A DNA stretch of 64,000 nt from Hymenobacter latericoloratus (GCF_014199535.1 NZ_JACHNV010000003.1:807289-871288), one strand, 5' to 3'; counted from the first letter of the stretch, positions 35,137 through 44,499 are shown. Notes: generated by a model from the letters alone, not told the origin. Program-made: numbers and translations.

Positions 35137-36090
35137 TTACCGCACCGGGGCGCGGTACGAGAGCAGGCCCTGCTCGGGATTGTAGTTGTTGCTATTCTTG
35201 GGGTAGGCGCCGGTTCCATCGTAAGGGCGCTTGTCGGGGTGCTCCTGGCAGGTGGGGGAGCAGGCCCCGTCGAGCTGCTGGCCGCAGGCCTCGCAGAGCG
35301 GCACGTGGGCGTTGCAGTGCGGATTGGCGCAGTTCACCATCCGGTCGGAAGGCGTGTGGCAGTGGTGGCAGTGGCTGATGATGCTGGGGTTCACGCTGTT
35401 CACATCCACGGCTACGCGGCCATCGAACACGTAGCACTTGCCCTCAAAATCTTCGCCGCCGGCTTCCAGCCCGTACTTAATAATGCCGCCGTGCAGCTGG
35501 TACACGTTCTCGAAACCCTGTTCCAGAAGGAAAGCCGAGGCCTTCTCGCACTTGATGCCGCCGGTGCAGTACGTCAGAATCTTCTTATCCTTGAACTGCT
35601 CCAGCTCCTGCACCTTTTCCGGGAACTCGCGGAAGTTCTCGATGTCGAGGGTAATGGCATTTTTGAAGCGGCCCAGGTGGTGCTCGTAGTCGGAGCGTAC
35701 GTCCAGCACCACTACGTCGTCCTGGTCCTTCAGGTCGCGGAACTCCGTGGGCGAGAGGTGAATGCCGGTACGCTCGTAGGGTTTGATGTGGGGCAGGCCT
35801 ACGTGCACAATTTCGGGTTTCACGCGCACATGTAGCTTCTGGAAGGTGTGGGCCGGGGCCTCCTCCACTTTGAACTCCAGGGCCGCAAAGCGCGGATCGG
35901 CCTTTACTAAGCGCATGTACTCCTCACAATCGGCGCGCCGGCCCGACACGGTGCCGTTCAGCCCCTCGGAGGCCACGATGATGCGCCCCAGCAAATTCAG
36001 GCTCAGACACAGCCGGTGATGCTCCTCCCGAAACTGCTCCGGATTCTCGATGGGCGTGTAGCAGTAGTACAGCAGAACGAGGTAGTCCAT
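35137..36090 (-). CDS. trhO: tRNA uridine-34 hydroxylase, rhodanese-like
   Basis: 317 residues. N-terminal acylphosphatase-like domain (1-95, GRIIVASEGLNGTVSG), rhodanese domain (about 120-215) with the active Cys in YCTGGIKCEKA, and a C-terminal Cys/His-rich tail (CHHCH, CANPHCNAHVPLCEACGQQL, CSPTC) that may bind zinc. TrhO hydroxylates U34 of some tRNAs towards 5-hydroxyuridine in an oxygen-dependent way. An ATG at 36090 is preferred to a TTG at 36096 that lies in the heptad repeat. Confidence 0.9.
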   Translation of the reverse strand: MDYLVLLYYCYTPIENPEQFREEHHRLCLSLNLLGRIIVASEGLNGTVSGRRADCEEYMRLVKADPRFAALEFKVEEAPAHTFQKLHVRVKPEIVHVGLPHIKPYERTGIHLSPTEFRDLKDQDDVVVLDVRSDYEHHLGRFKNAITLDIENFREFPEKVQELEQFKDKKILTYCTGGIKCEKASAFLLEQGFENVYQLHGGIIKYGLEAGGEDFEGKCYVFDGRVAVDVNSVNPSIISHCHHCHTPSDRMVNCANPHCNAHVPLCEACGQQLDGACSPTCQEHPDKRPYDGTGAYPKNSNNYNPEQGLLSYRAPVR

Positions 36091-36094
36091 ATTC

Positions 36095-36202
36095 AATTAA
36101 GAATTAAGAATTAGGAATTAAGAATTAACTATCAGGAATCAGGAGTATTCACTCAGAAGTGGCACTGCCTAATTCTTAATTTTTCATTCTTAATTCTTAA
36201 TT
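36095..36202. repeat. Paired heptad repeat, AATTAAG type, entering a coding end
   Basis: Arms 36095-36127 and 36170-36202 (30 of 33 inverted matches) are tandem AATTAAG/AATTAGG words. The right arm covers the last codons and stop of the NeuD-like gene (stop at 36190-36192); the left arm begins 5 bp before the trhO ATG. Confidence 0.88.
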
Positions 36203-36828
36203 AACTGCGCTGGGTTGCCGAACACGGTCTGGCCGGCGGGCACATCGGCTACCACCACGGAGCCGGCACCCACGCGGGCTTTGGCCCCGATTTTCACGCC
36301 GGCCACCACTACTGCTCCAGCCCCGATGAAGGCCAGCTCCCCTACCGTTACTTCAGCATTGAGGATGGCGCCGGCGCCCAGTTGGGAGTAGTCGCCCATT
36401 TCAGCTTTCACATCTACCACGGCGTTGGCCCCCAGGATGCAGCCGTCACCGACTTTGGCGGTGCCAGCCACCACGGCATTGGCCCCGATAAGGATGCCGT
36501 GACCCAGCCAGGCGTGCGCCGACACGCTGGCCCGCTGGTGGATGGCGTTGACGGGGGCTACCTCATATTCCTGGCGCAGCATGCCCGTGAGGCTGCGGCG
36601 GCTGGCGGTGTCCTCGGTAGCCACAAATACTTCGCACTTTTTGCCCAGCAGCTTCAGCAGCTCTTTGTCGTCGGTGCTGCCCATCACGGGCACGTCGTTG
36701 AGCTCGGTGTTCTGCAGGGCGGCGTTGTCGTCGAGCAGGCAGTACACTACCACATCGTTGCTTTGAAAGGCATCGAGGGCGGCGGTGCCGACGGCTTGGG
36801 CGCCCAGGATGATGACAGGGTTTTCCAT
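36190..36828 (-). CDS. NeuD/PglD-like sugar O- or N-acyltransferase
   Basis: 212 residues. A Rossmann-like N-terminal part (MENPVIILGAQAVGTAALDA, about 1-85) is followed by a left-handed beta-helix of hexapeptide repeats (about 95-205, IGANAVV, LGANAVVDV, IGAGAVV). This layout is that of NeuD/PglD acetyltransferases acting on surface sugars. The catalytic His probably lies in the NAIHQRA region. The last four residues (LIKN) and the stop are encoded inside a heptad repeat arm. No sugar cluster surrounds it. Confidence 0.82.
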   Translation of the reverse strand: MENPVIILGAQAVGTAALDAFQSNDVVVYCLLDDNAALQNTELNDVPVMGSTDDKELLKLLGKKCEVFVATEDTASRRSLTGMLRQEYEVAPVNAIHQRASVSAHAWLGHGILIGANAVVAGTAKVGDGCILGANAVVDVKAEMGDYSQLGAGAILNAEVTVGELAFIGAGAVVVAGVKIGAKARVGAGSVVVADVPAGQTVFGNPAQLIKN

Positions 36829-36878
36829 AGTATCGAAAACGGCCGCGGGGCGGCCGGGGAGAAGTTGTTTTGGGAGGG

Positions 36879-36886
36879 CAAAGATA
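36879..36886 (-). promoter_or_regulatory. TAnnTTTG -7 box of the NeuD-like gene
   Basis: Minus-strand TATCTTTG, 50 nt before the ATG at 36828. Confidence 0.65.
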
Positions 36887-37036
36887 CACGTTCTGCCGGC
36901 TAGGCCGAGCACGCGCGATGTAGAAGGGGTAGAACAACGGCCACGGCGGTTTTGCTCCCAGGCTTGCGCCTACCCCCTATCGGAGCTTGAACCGGACTGG
37001 AGTCGCAGCTTGGAAGCCCGGCATTGCCTACCCCTA

Positions 37037-38305
37037 CTACAGCCTGAACCTTCGCAGCAGGGTAGCGGCGTAGTCGTTTTGCAGCAGGAGCAGCACCAGA
37101 AAGGGCAGAAACGTCACGCGGTACCGGTTCAGGGTGCCCAGGTTGGGGGTGGTGAGCCCCAGCAGGGCAGCCAGCACCAGGCAGTACACCAGCAGGGCCA
37201 GCACCAAGGCAAACGGCAGCTGCCCGGCCCGGCCCCGCACTACCGCCAGAGCGGCAATGCACAGGGCCACCAGCAGCCCCAGATTTTCGAGGCCCGCCAG
37301 CCGATACAGCACCGAGCTTCCTTCCCAGGGCCAGGGCCGGGTCAGGGCATTGACGGCGGCCCGGGGCGAGTGCAGCACTACGCTTTCAGTGGTTGGTTTA
37401 AGGTCGGGATACTCCAGGTGGGGCCGGCCCTCGGAGATTTTAAGCAGATCGGAGTAGTTGCGCTGCAGTTGGGAAGTAAATTTATTGGCCCGAAAAACCG
37501 GACTGACCTCACTGGCGGTCCAGGCTCCTGCGCTCAGCAAGGCTAGCAGCAGCAGCGCCTGCACCACCCGGGTACGGGCCCCACCCAGGTGCTGCACCAC
37601 CCGGATCAGCCCCAGCCCCGCCAAACACCCAAACAGGATAACAGCGAAGAAATAGCGCATCTTGAAATGCAAGACTACGACCCCTAGCAGCCCCAGGCCT
37701 AACCAGCCCTGACGCCCTCCACTAACGTAAGCCAGCCGGATAACCAGCGCCAGAACCAGCGCGCCGCTGCCCACTAGCAGGCTTTCCTTAGTTAATCCTG
37801 AGGTCCAGTACACCACCGTGGGCCAGAGCAGGAACCCGACTACCGCGCTGCCGGGCGTAGCCCCTGGCCACCGCAGCCGCAGCTGGCGGACCAGCTCCCA
37901 GCTGCAGATAAAGCTGAACAACGACAGGTAGCACCCATTCAGCAGCGCGTTGCCCACGCTAGCCAGGTTCAATACTGACAGCACCTTCACGAGAAACAGC
38001 GTGTTGGAAAAGCCGTGAAACACCAGGTGCCAGCGCCCCCAGTGAAACGCATCGGTGGGGAGCATCCGCAGCCACTGGCCGGGCGCCTGCCACAGTTGCT
38101 CGCTCATGCGGCCGGCCCACACCAGAAAGTAGCCGGCGTCCTCGCTCAGTACCGCTATGGAAATGCCCGTGGCTACCAGCTTAAGCCCTAACGTAGGCAA
38201 TACCCAGCGCCCCACATCCGGGATACGCCGCGCCCGCCCTACCCACCCGTACACCGCCCCCACCAGCGCTACATTCAAAACCAGAGCAAGGAGCAGGTGA
38301 AGCAA
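37037..38305 (-). CDS. Polytopic membrane protein, possibly polymerase-like
   Basis: 422 residues with about ten membrane helices. A conserved-looking loop, YWTSGLTKESLLVGSG (about 165-180), resembles those of EpsG/Wzy-like proteins, but I cannot assign the family. The only in-frame start near the beginning of helix 1 is a TTG at 38305. A periplasmic loop of about 60 residues (about 285-345) precedes the last helices. Next to a sugar acyltransferase, a role in surface polysaccharide is conceivable, not shown. Confidence 0.65.
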   Translation of the reverse strand: MLHLLLALVLNVALVGAVYGWVGRARRIPDVGRWVLPTLGLKLVATGISIAVLSEDAGYFLVWAGRMSEQLWQAPGQWLRMLPTDAFHWGRWHLVFHGFSNTLFLVKVLSVLNLASVGNALLNGCYLSLFSFICSWELVRQLRLRWPGATPGSAVVGFLLWPTVVYWTSGLTKESLLVGSGALVLALVIRLAYVSGGRQGWLGLGLLGVVVLHFKMRYFFAVILFGCLAGLGLIRVVQHLGGARTRVVQALLLLALLSAGAWTASEVSPVFRANKFTSQLQRNYSDLLKISEGRPHLEYPDLKPTTESVVLHSPRAAVNALTRPWPWEGSSVLYRLAGLENLGLLVALCIAALAVVRGRAGQLPFALVLALLVYCLVLAALLGLTTPNLGTLNRYRVTFLPFLVLLLLQNDYAATLLRRFRL

Positions 38306-38353
38306 GATGGGTGAGGGTTAAGGAAAAGCAAGAATGATGTACCGAGGCGCGGG

Positions 38354-39637
38354 CTAGCGCTGGCGCAAGATACTACCCCCGATGGCACAGCGCACGCACT
38401 GGCGCGGCTCGCAGTAGCGCCGGTGCAAGGCTAGGAGCCCCTGCGAGTCGGCGGCGGTGGCGTTGCGGAAGCCGGCCAGCTCGTACACGTCCAGTACGTG
38501 GTTTTGCTCGGCGGGCAGCTGGTCCAGCAGAGCAACCGCGGCCTCTACCTGCTCCGGGTTGCCCACATAATGGGCGTAGGCTACCCGCAACGGCACAACC
38601 AAGTTTGTCACCAGCAAATGAATGCTGCTACGGCCCAGCACGGCTACCTTTCCTGCTTTACCGGGTCGGTAGTGCGTTTGCCAATACTCGGGCAGCGGGG
38701 TGGCAAAGAACTGCTCCAGGGCCCGGATGTCGCGGGCACTTAGCAAAACGTCAAACAACGTGGGCCGGGCGTGCAGCAGACCCGTCAGCTGGGCCAGGCG
38801 CACCGTGGGAAAGTTGGCCGGCCGCAGCCGCAGGAAGTTCCAGTCGTGGGGGGCCAGGGCCGTGCCGCTCAGGTTGTACTTGTGGCGCAGGAAACCAAAT
38901 TCCTGCCGCAAATCCTGCAGGTAGGCATCCGTGGGGCCGGCATCTTCCAGAAAGCCGGCCTGCCCAAACACCAGCGCGGCCAACTGGCGCGCGTCGTGGC
39001 GGTGGCGCCGCACTACCGACAGCGGTAGGGCTTTAGCCAGGCGGGCCATGGGTTCGGTGTTTTTCTGAAAGCCGAAGGCGGCCGCCAGCGCATGCCAGCT
39101 GGTGGCCTCCCAATCCTGACCCTGCTGCTGGTGCAGGGCCGTTATCAGGTCGGCCTTTTGCTCTACCCGCTCCATGAGGGTGCGGCCGGTCATCATGGTG
39201 CGCGTCAGCTCCGATACGCGGGTTAGCAGCGGCGCGCAGGGCAGGGCGGCCTCGGGGGGTTGCTCCCGGAGCCGCTCGTAGGTTGCCAGCAGGGGCGGCG
39301 CAATGCGGCTGCTCAAGGCCAGGGCCGGCACCACCGAGTTATCGGTGCGGGCTACCTCCTGGTCGGCGGTGTACACGACGTGCAACACCACTTGGTCGTA
39401 CTTGAGGTCGGTCTGGTGCTGGTGGCGGTGCCAGTCAGAAGCGCGGATGTGAATTTCCACGGCGCCGTTCCACTCCACCTCACCCAGCTGCAGGCGGGCA
39501 TTCAGGAAATCGGGGCCGGCATCGGGGTTGCGCTGGCCGGGCCGCAGTACGGTTATCGGCTGTCCGTCCTCGGTCTGCAAACTGGTTTTATCGAAATACT
39601 GGTGCTGCCAGACGTAGTGCAGAAAGTCTTCTTGCAT
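38354..39637 (-). CDS. DUF2851 family protein
   Basis: 427 residues. The N-terminal half has the family's signature region (RPGQRNPDAGPDFLNARL, WNGAVEIHIRASDWHRHQHQTD), with conserved Asp/Glu and His spacing resembling a nuclease-like core; the C-terminal half is helical and ends with four Cys (YCEPRQCVRCAIG). The function of DUF2851 is unknown; it is confined mainly to Bacteroidota. ATG 39637 (MQEDFLHYVWQ) is preferred to an upstream TTG at 39652. Confidence 0.85.
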   Translation of the reverse strand: MQEDFLHYVWQHQYFDKTSLQTEDGQPITVLRPGQRNPDAGPDFLNARLQLGEVEWNGAVEIHIRASDWHRHQHQTDLKYDQVVLHVVYTADQEVARTDNSVVPALALSSRIAPPLLATYERLREQPPEAALPCAPLLTRVSELTRTMMTGRTLMERVEQKADLITALHQQQGQDWEATSWHALAAAFGFQKNTEPMARLAKALPLSVVRRHRHDARQLAALVFGQAGFLEDAGPTDAYLQDLRQEFGFLRHKYNLSGTALAPHDWNFLRLRPANFPTVRLAQLTGLLHARPTLFDVLLSARDIRALEQFFATPLPEYWQTHYRPGKAGKVAVLGRSSIHLLVTNLVVPLRVAYAHYVGNPEQVEAAVALLDQLPAEQNHVLDVYELAGFRNATAADSQGLLALHRRYCEPRQCVRCAIGGSILRQR

Positions 39638-39679
39638 AGCGGGATAATACAAGTATAGTAATGTAAAAATAACCTCCTC

Positions 39680-39721
39680 AGCCTCCTAAAGATAGAAGAT
39701 CTGTGCTATCTTTAGGAGGCT
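39680..39721. promoter_or_regulatory. Perfect hairpin in a divergent gene gap
   Basis: 16-bp perfect arms 39680-39695 and 39706-39721 (AGCCTCCTAAAGATAG and inverse) with a 10-nt loop lie between divergent DUF2851 and Sel1 genes, 18 bp before the Sel1 start. A terminator makes little sense here unless as an attenuator; an operator or leader structure is more likely. Confidence 0.6.
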
Positions 39722-39739
39722 TTCATCATTCTTTCCTAT

Positions 39740-40600
39740 TTGGCACACCTCTACTCTGATTCGCGGGTTCTGCCGGACACCATCCGCCGGGCCCTGACTT
39801 TTTTCTACCGCTCCCGCTTTACGCGCAACTACAGTTCCCGCTACATCCGGCGGGCGCTGGTGCTGCTGCACGAGGCCGCCGAGCACGGCAACGGCAGCGC
39901 CATGAGCTTTTTGGGGCTAGCCTACGGCGAAGCCTGGGGCGTACCGCAGGACCTGCAAAAGGCAGTGTACTGGCTGCAGCAAGCCGCCACTACGGGGCAC
40001 CGGCTGGCCCGCTACAACCTGGCCGTTGCCTACGACAATGGCCTGGGAGTTCCGCGCAACCGTGTGCAGGCTTGGCTGCTGTTTCGGGGCCTGGCCGCGG
40101 AGGGTTACCGCGACGCGCAATTTGAGGCGGCTCATAGGCTGTTTTACGGCGAAGGAGTAGTGCAGAATTATGCTCAGGCCCGCTACTGGGCCCGGCAAGC
40201 CGCGCGGCAGGGCCACTCGGAGGCCATGCAACTGTTGGGAACCTGCCTGTTGCGCGGCCTGGGCGGACCAACCCACCTGGCAGCGGCCCAGCGCTGGCTG
40301 AAGCGGGCCGTAGCCGGCGGAAGCTGCCTGGCCCTGCAGCGCCTGGCCGAAGCCTGGCAGCACCCCACAAACACTGTCCGGCCCGAGGAGAGGATCTGCT
40401 ACCTTCAACAACTACTGGAAGCCCGCAGCAAAGCCGTAGCCACCCAGGCGCTCTACACGTTGGGCTGCGTTGGGCTGCAGTACCCGCACCTGTTGCCGGC
40501 CCGCCGCGCCAACGTCACGGAATATTTTCGCTGGGCGGCCCGGTTCAAGCACCAGGGAGCAGCCTTAAAGTTTGCGCAGCTTCAAGGCGAAGAGTTTTAA
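39740..40600 (+). CDS. Sel1-repeat protein
   Basis: 286 residues with about five Sel1-type helical repeats (about 40-210), each with the AxxxLGxxYxxGxGVxxDxxxAxxWxxxAAxxG pattern, for example YDNGLGVPRN and FYGEGVVQNYAQARYWARQAA. No signal peptide. Such proteins act as scaffolds for protein contacts. No ATG is available upstream of the first repeat, so the TTG at 39740 is the likely start. A perfect hairpin precedes it. Confidence 0.8.
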   Translation: MAHLYSDSRVLPDTIRRALTFFYRSRFTRNYSSRYIRRALVLLHEAAEHGNGSAMSFLGLAYGEAWGVPQDLQKAVYWLQQAATTGHRLARYNLAVAYDNGLGVPRNRVQAWLLFRGLAAEGYRDAQFEAAHRLFYGEGVVQNYAQARYWARQAARQGHSEAMQLLGTCLLRGLGGPTHLAAAQRWLKRAVAGGSCLALQRLAEAWQHPTNTVRPEERICYLQQLLEARSKAVATQALYTLGCVGLQYPHLLPARRANVTEYFRWAARFKHQGAALKFAQLQGEEF

Positions 40601-40621
40601 CCAGCAGTGAAGTAAAACAAA

Positions 40622-40656
40622 CCGGCCCGCCCCTGCAGGTAGCAGAAGCGGGCCGG
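40622..40656. terminator. Bidirectional terminator
   Basis: CCGGCCCGC / GCGGGCCGG with a 17-nt loop between the convergent Sel1 and lolA genes. Confidence 0.7.
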
Positions 40657-40676
40657 CCATCTTGGCAGCACTAAAA

Positions 40677-41321
40677 CTAGCGCAGGTCAATCACCTTCAC
40701 GCCTTTGTACTTGGTTTTATCGAAGTTGAAGGTGGTAGCATCCACCGGCACGTTGGGCTGAAACTTGCTGATGCGGTAGGTGTAGCGGTTGCCGTTCTTC
40801 TTGAACATTTGCCAGCTTTTCACCGCTTTGTCCGTCTTGCCAACCTTCAGGCGCACCTTGTACACGGGGTTGTTGCGGTCCTCGGGCGAGAGTTCAATGA
40901 CGTCCACCACCTCGCCGCCTTCCTTGGCTTCCTGCACGTAGGCGTACTTGTAGCCTTTTTTATAGAGCGTGTAGATCTGGGAAGGCGAAATTTCCTGGTC
41001 CTCGGGCTCGTAGTCGGAGATGTTCACCTCATTTTCAGCCTTCATGTATGTCCACATGGTCTGGCCGTTGTTGATGACCTCCTGACCACTCATTTTCAGC
41101 CGGAACTTCTGACCGCTCACCGTAATATCGCCCGACAGGTTTTCTTTCACCTTCGCGGCGTCATTCTCCAGGGTCTGGGTGAACGTAGCCTTGAAGGCCT
41201 TCATCGCCTGATACTTGGCGCTCATCTGGTCCAGAATCTTGCCGGCTTTGGGGTCCTGCTGGGCCGTGACGACAGTAGTCAGCGACACGGAAAGGGCGAG
41301 CAGGGCGAGATATTTTTTCAT
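40677..41321 (-). CDS. lolA: Outer-membrane lipoprotein carrier LolA-like
   Basis: 214 residues. A signal peptide (MKKYLALLALS..VTAQ, about 1-21) is followed by the LolA beta-sheet fold: MSAKYQAMKAFKATFTQTL, FRLKMSGQEVINNGQTMWTYM and a C-terminal KFQPNVPVDATTFNFD. It would shuttle lipoproteins across the periplasm. It is the gene downstream of ftsK on the same strand with a 119-bp gap containing a small stem-loop; the lolA-ftsK neighbourhood is common in bacteria. Confidence 0.88.
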   Translation of the reverse strand: MKKYLALLALSVSLTTVVTAQQDPKAGKILDQMSAKYQAMKAFKATFTQTLENDAAKVKENLSGDITVSGQKFRLKMSGQEVINNGQTMWTYMKAENEVNISDYEPEDQEISPSQIYTLYKKGYKYAYVQEAKEGGEVVDVIELSPEDRNNPVYKVRLKVGKTDKAVKSWQMFKKNGNRYTYRISKFQPNVPVDATTFNFDKTKYKGVKVIDLR

Positions 41322-41402
41322 TGCAAAAAGAGAGGTGTCTTTGGAAGGAGTTGGATCTGAGAGCCGAAACTTCAGATAAGGTTTAAATGAGAGTCAGAGA
41401 AT

Positions 41403-41430
41403 AACAGAACGAAGAGGGCTAAGTTCTGTT
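41403..41430 (-). terminator. Stem-loop between ftsK and lolA
   Basis: Perfect 8-bp arms AACAGAAC / GTTCTGTT with a 12-nt loop in the intercistronic gap; a weak terminator or processing site. Confidence 0.4.
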
Positions 41431-41440
41431 TTCCTTTCTC

Positions 41441-44400
41441 CTACTTGGGCAGGCTATTCAACAACTGTTCCAAACTGTATTCGTCGGGAATCAGGACTTC
41501 GCGGGCCTTGCTACCCTCAAACGGCCCGACGATGCCCGCGTGTTCCAATTGGTCAATTAATCGGCCGGCGCGGTTGTAACCCAGCTTGAGCTTGCGCTGA
41601 ATCAGGGAGGTGCTGCCCTGCTGATGCAGCACAATCACGCGGGCGGCCTCTTCGAACATGGAGTCCCGATCCGAAGGGTCGAAGTCGTCGGCGTCGCCGT
41701 TGCCGCTGCCGGCCTCGCCGGGCACTTCGGGTAGCTCGTAGGCGTTGGGGTAGCCCTGCTGCTCGCCCACGAAGTCGCAGAGGCGGTCCACCTCCGGCGT
41801 GTCAATAAAGGCGCACTGCACCCGGATAATGTCAGAGCCCTGGGAAATCAGCATGTCGCCCTGCCCGATGAGCTGGTCGGCGCCTCCGGCATCCAGAATG
41901 GTGCGCGAGTCGATTTTGCTAGTCACCTTAAAGGAAATCCGGCAGGGGAAGTTGGCCTTGATGATACCCGTAATAACGTTCACGGAGGGGCGCTGGGTAG
42001 CCACAATCAGGTGAATCCCGATGGCGCGGGCCAGCTGGGCCAGGCGGGCAATGGGGGTTTCTACCTCCTTGCCGGCCGTCATCATCAGGTCGGCCAGCTC
42101 GTCAATCACCAGCACAATAAAGGGCATGTAGCGGTGGCCCTTTTTCGGGTTGAGGCGGCGCTCCACAAACTTGCGGTTATACTCCTTCAGGTTGCGGCAG
42201 CCGGCGTCCTTGAGCAGGTCGTAGCGCTTGTCCATCTCCATGCACAAGGAGTTGAGCGTGTTCACTACCTTCTTGGTATCGGTGATGATGGGCTCTTCCG
42301 ACTCGGGCAGCTTGGCCAGGAAGTGGCGCTCAATCTTGTTGAAGATGCTCAGTTCCACCTTCTTGGGGTCGACGAGCACAAACTTGAGCTGCGAGGGGTG
42401 GCGCTTGTAGAGCAAGGAGGCCAGAATCACGTTCAGACCCACCGATTTACCCTGGCCCGTAGCCCCGGCCATGAGCAAGTGGGGCATTTTGGCCAGGTCC
42501 ACCACGAACACCTCGTTGGTAATGGTGCGGCCGAAGGCAATGGGCAGGTCCATTTCGGTGCCCACAAACTTGTCGGTGTTGAACACCGAGCGGATGCTTA
42601 CCATCTCCTTCTTGGTGTTCGGCACCTCAATACCGATGGTGCCCTTGCCCGGAATGGGCGCGATAATGCGGATGCCGAGGGCCGCGAGGCTCAGGGCAAT
42701 GTCATCTTCCAGGCTCTTGATTTTGGAGATGCGCACCCCGGCGTCGGGCACGATTTCGTAGAGCGTAACCGTGGGCCCGATGGTAGCTTTGATGGAGGCG
42801 ATGTTGATGCCGTAGTGCCCCAGGGTTTCCACAATACGGTCCTTGTTGGCTTCCAGCTCCTCCTTGGTTACCTGCGCTTTAGCTACCCCGTAGTCATTCA
42901 GTAGTTCCAGAGTCGGGTACTGGTAGCGGGGCAAATCGAGGGTCGGGTCGTACTCGCCGGTGGGCATGGCCTCCTCTTCCTCGTCTTCCTCGGCAATAAC
43001 GGCCATATCGGCACCGGCCGAGGGGTCCAGCTCGTGGGTGGAGGTAGTAGCGTCTTCCACCTCAAAGGAGAGCCCAGCCGGCACGCCCGTAGTTGCGGCC
43101 ACGGGTGCCATTACGGGCGCAACGGGCGCCGGCAACGGCGTATCATCGGCCACCAGATCGGCCAGGGACAAGGGGGTAGGCACGCTGGCCACCGCGGCCG
43201 GGGCTTTGGGGGCTACGGGGGCGGGGGCCACGTCTGCCTCCGGCATTTCAATAGAGAAGCTAGGGCCGCTTGAGGGGGTAGCAACCAGAGCGGCGGCGGC
43301 GCCAGTCAGGGCCGTTCCAGCCGTAGCGGCCACATTCACAGGCACAGCCGAAGCGGCGGCTAACCCGCCCGCGGCTACTGAAGCAGAAGCAGCGGCTGCT
43401 GGAACCGGGCTGACAACGCTGAAGGCTGGCGCTGCGCCGGCTACCGGTCCGGTACGCTGGGGCTGTGGTGCTGAATCTTCCTCCTGCTCGTCCTCTTGCG
43501 GCTCGGGCTGGGCGGCCAGGGGGCCTACCCGCTTGAGCGTAATGCCCAGGGTATCTTCCTGGGGTTCATCGGGTTCGAAGGCTGCAGTGGGGGTAGCGAC
43601 GAAGTTGCCCCGGCCCGCCGGCGCAAACGCTAGTTCCTCGTCCGTGTCGTCCTCATCCTCTTCGCCGGCACTGCGGCGCAGGTTCAGGTTGAGGCTGGTG
43701 ACGTTGAAGAAGAACACCACGAAGGAAATCAGCAGGAACGCCAGCAGCAGTACCGTGCCCCAGCCAATGAGGCTATCGAGCCAGAAGGCAGTTTCGTAAC
43801 CCACGCCGCCGCACAGGAAATCGAGGCTGTGCGCCAGGGCCGGGTCCACGTCGGGGCTTTGGATGGTGAGCACCACGTAGCCCATCAATACGCTCAGCCA
43901 CAGCATAGTGAACAGACACAAGGCCAACACGTAGGTGAACGACACGCCCGCCCGCCGGAACACAATTTTGTAGCCGATAAAGAATACAATGGGAATAGCC
44001 GCGAAGGCTGCTACCCCAAAGCCATCCTGAATCAGGAACTGGGCCAGCATAGCGCCCACCAGCCCCAGCCAGTTGCCGGTTTCCTGGCCTGCTTCCTTGA
44101 GCGGCGTGCGGCCTACCGTTTCGGTTACGCTCTGATCAGCGTGGCCCGTGAACAGAAAGGAAATAAAGGCAATGGTGAGGTAGATGGAGCCAATCAGGAA
44201 GAAGAAGCCCAGGAACAGCTGAAAACGCCGGTCGCGCAGGAAGCCGAACAGGCCGCTGAGGTTGATGGCCGGTAGCTTCAGGGGTTTGCGGGCCGCCTTG
44301 GGGGCCGCCGGCTTAGAGGCCCGGGCAGGTTCGTTGCGCCGGGCTTCGCGAACGGGTTCCGGCTCAACGCTGCGGGGCTGGTTACGGGCCGCGCGCGGCT

Positions 44401-44473
44401 CGGCTGCCGGCCGGGGCTCGTTGGCGCGGCCGGGGGCCGCAGAGGAGGGTTGCTTGTAGGTATTTTTAGCCAT
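41441..44473 (-). CDS. ftsK: DNA translocase FtsK/SpoIIIE
   Basis: 1010 residues. A basic N-terminus, four membrane helices (about 90-260), a 250-residue Ala/Pro/Glu-rich linker (about 265-515), and the motor with Walker A GATGQGKSVGLN, Walker B VLVIDELADLMM and RNA/DNA-pump motifs. The C-terminal gamma winged helix (about 940-1010, GSTSLIQRKLKLGYNRAGRLIDQLE) binds KOPS-type polar sequences and activates XerD. It anchors at the septum and clears chromosome dimers; xerD is encoded 2.5 kb away. ATG 44473 (MAKNTYKQ) is chosen over 44494. Confidence 0.96.
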   Translation of the reverse strand: MAKNTYKQPSSAAPGRANEPRPAAEPRAARNQPRSVEPEPVREARRNEPARASKPAAPKAARKPLKLPAINLSGLFGFLRDRRFQLFLGFFFLIGSIYLTIAFISFLFTGHADQSVTETVGRTPLKEAGQETGNWLGLVGAMLAQFLIQDGFGVAAFAAIPIVFFIGYKIVFRRAGVSFTYVLALCLFTMLWLSVLMGYVVLTIQSPDVDPALAHSLDFLCGGVGYETAFWLDSLIGWGTVLLLAFLLISFVVFFFNVTSLNLNLRRSAGEEDEDDTDEELAFAPAGRGNFVATPTAAFEPDEPQEDTLGITLKRVGPLAAQPEPQEDEQEEDSAPQPQRTGPVAGAAPAFSVVSPVPAAAASASVAAGGLAAASAVPVNVAATAGTALTGAAAALVATPSSGPSFSIEMPEADVAPAPVAPKAPAAVASVPTPLSLADLVADDTPLPAPVAPVMAPVAATTGVPAGLSFEVEDATTSTHELDPSAGADMAVIAEEDEEEEAMPTGEYDPTLDLPRYQYPTLELLNDYGVAKAQVTKEELEANKDRIVETLGHYGINIASIKATIGPTVTLYEIVPDAGVRISKIKSLEDDIALSLAALGIRIIAPIPGKGTIGIEVPNTKKEMVSIRSVFNTDKFVGTEMDLPIAFGRTITNEVFVVDLAKMPHLLMAGATGQGKSVGLNVILASLLYKRHPSQLKFVLVDPKKVELSIFNKIERHFLAKLPESEEPIITDTKKVVNTLNSLCMEMDKRYDLLKDAGCRNLKEYNRKFVERRLNPKKGHRYMPFIVLVIDELADLMMTAGKEVETPIARLAQLARAIGIHLIVATQRPSVNVITGIIKANFPCRISFKVTSKIDSRTILDAGGADQLIGQGDMLISQGSDIIRVQCAFIDTPEVDRLCDFVGEQQGYPNAYELPEVPGEAGSGNGDADDFDPSDRDSMFEEAARVIVLHQQGSTSLIQRKLKLGYNRAGRLIDQLEHAGIVGPFEGSKAREVLIPDEYSLEQLLNSLPK

Positions 44474-44491
44474 TAGAGACACGCCAAAGAC

Positions 44492-44499
44492 CAAATCTA
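44492..44499 (-). promoter_or_regulatory. TAnnTTTG -7 box of ftsK
   Basis: Minus-strand TAGATTTG, 18 nt before the ATG at 44473; this box overlaps the longer frame's start and supports the shorter protein. Confidence 0.6.
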
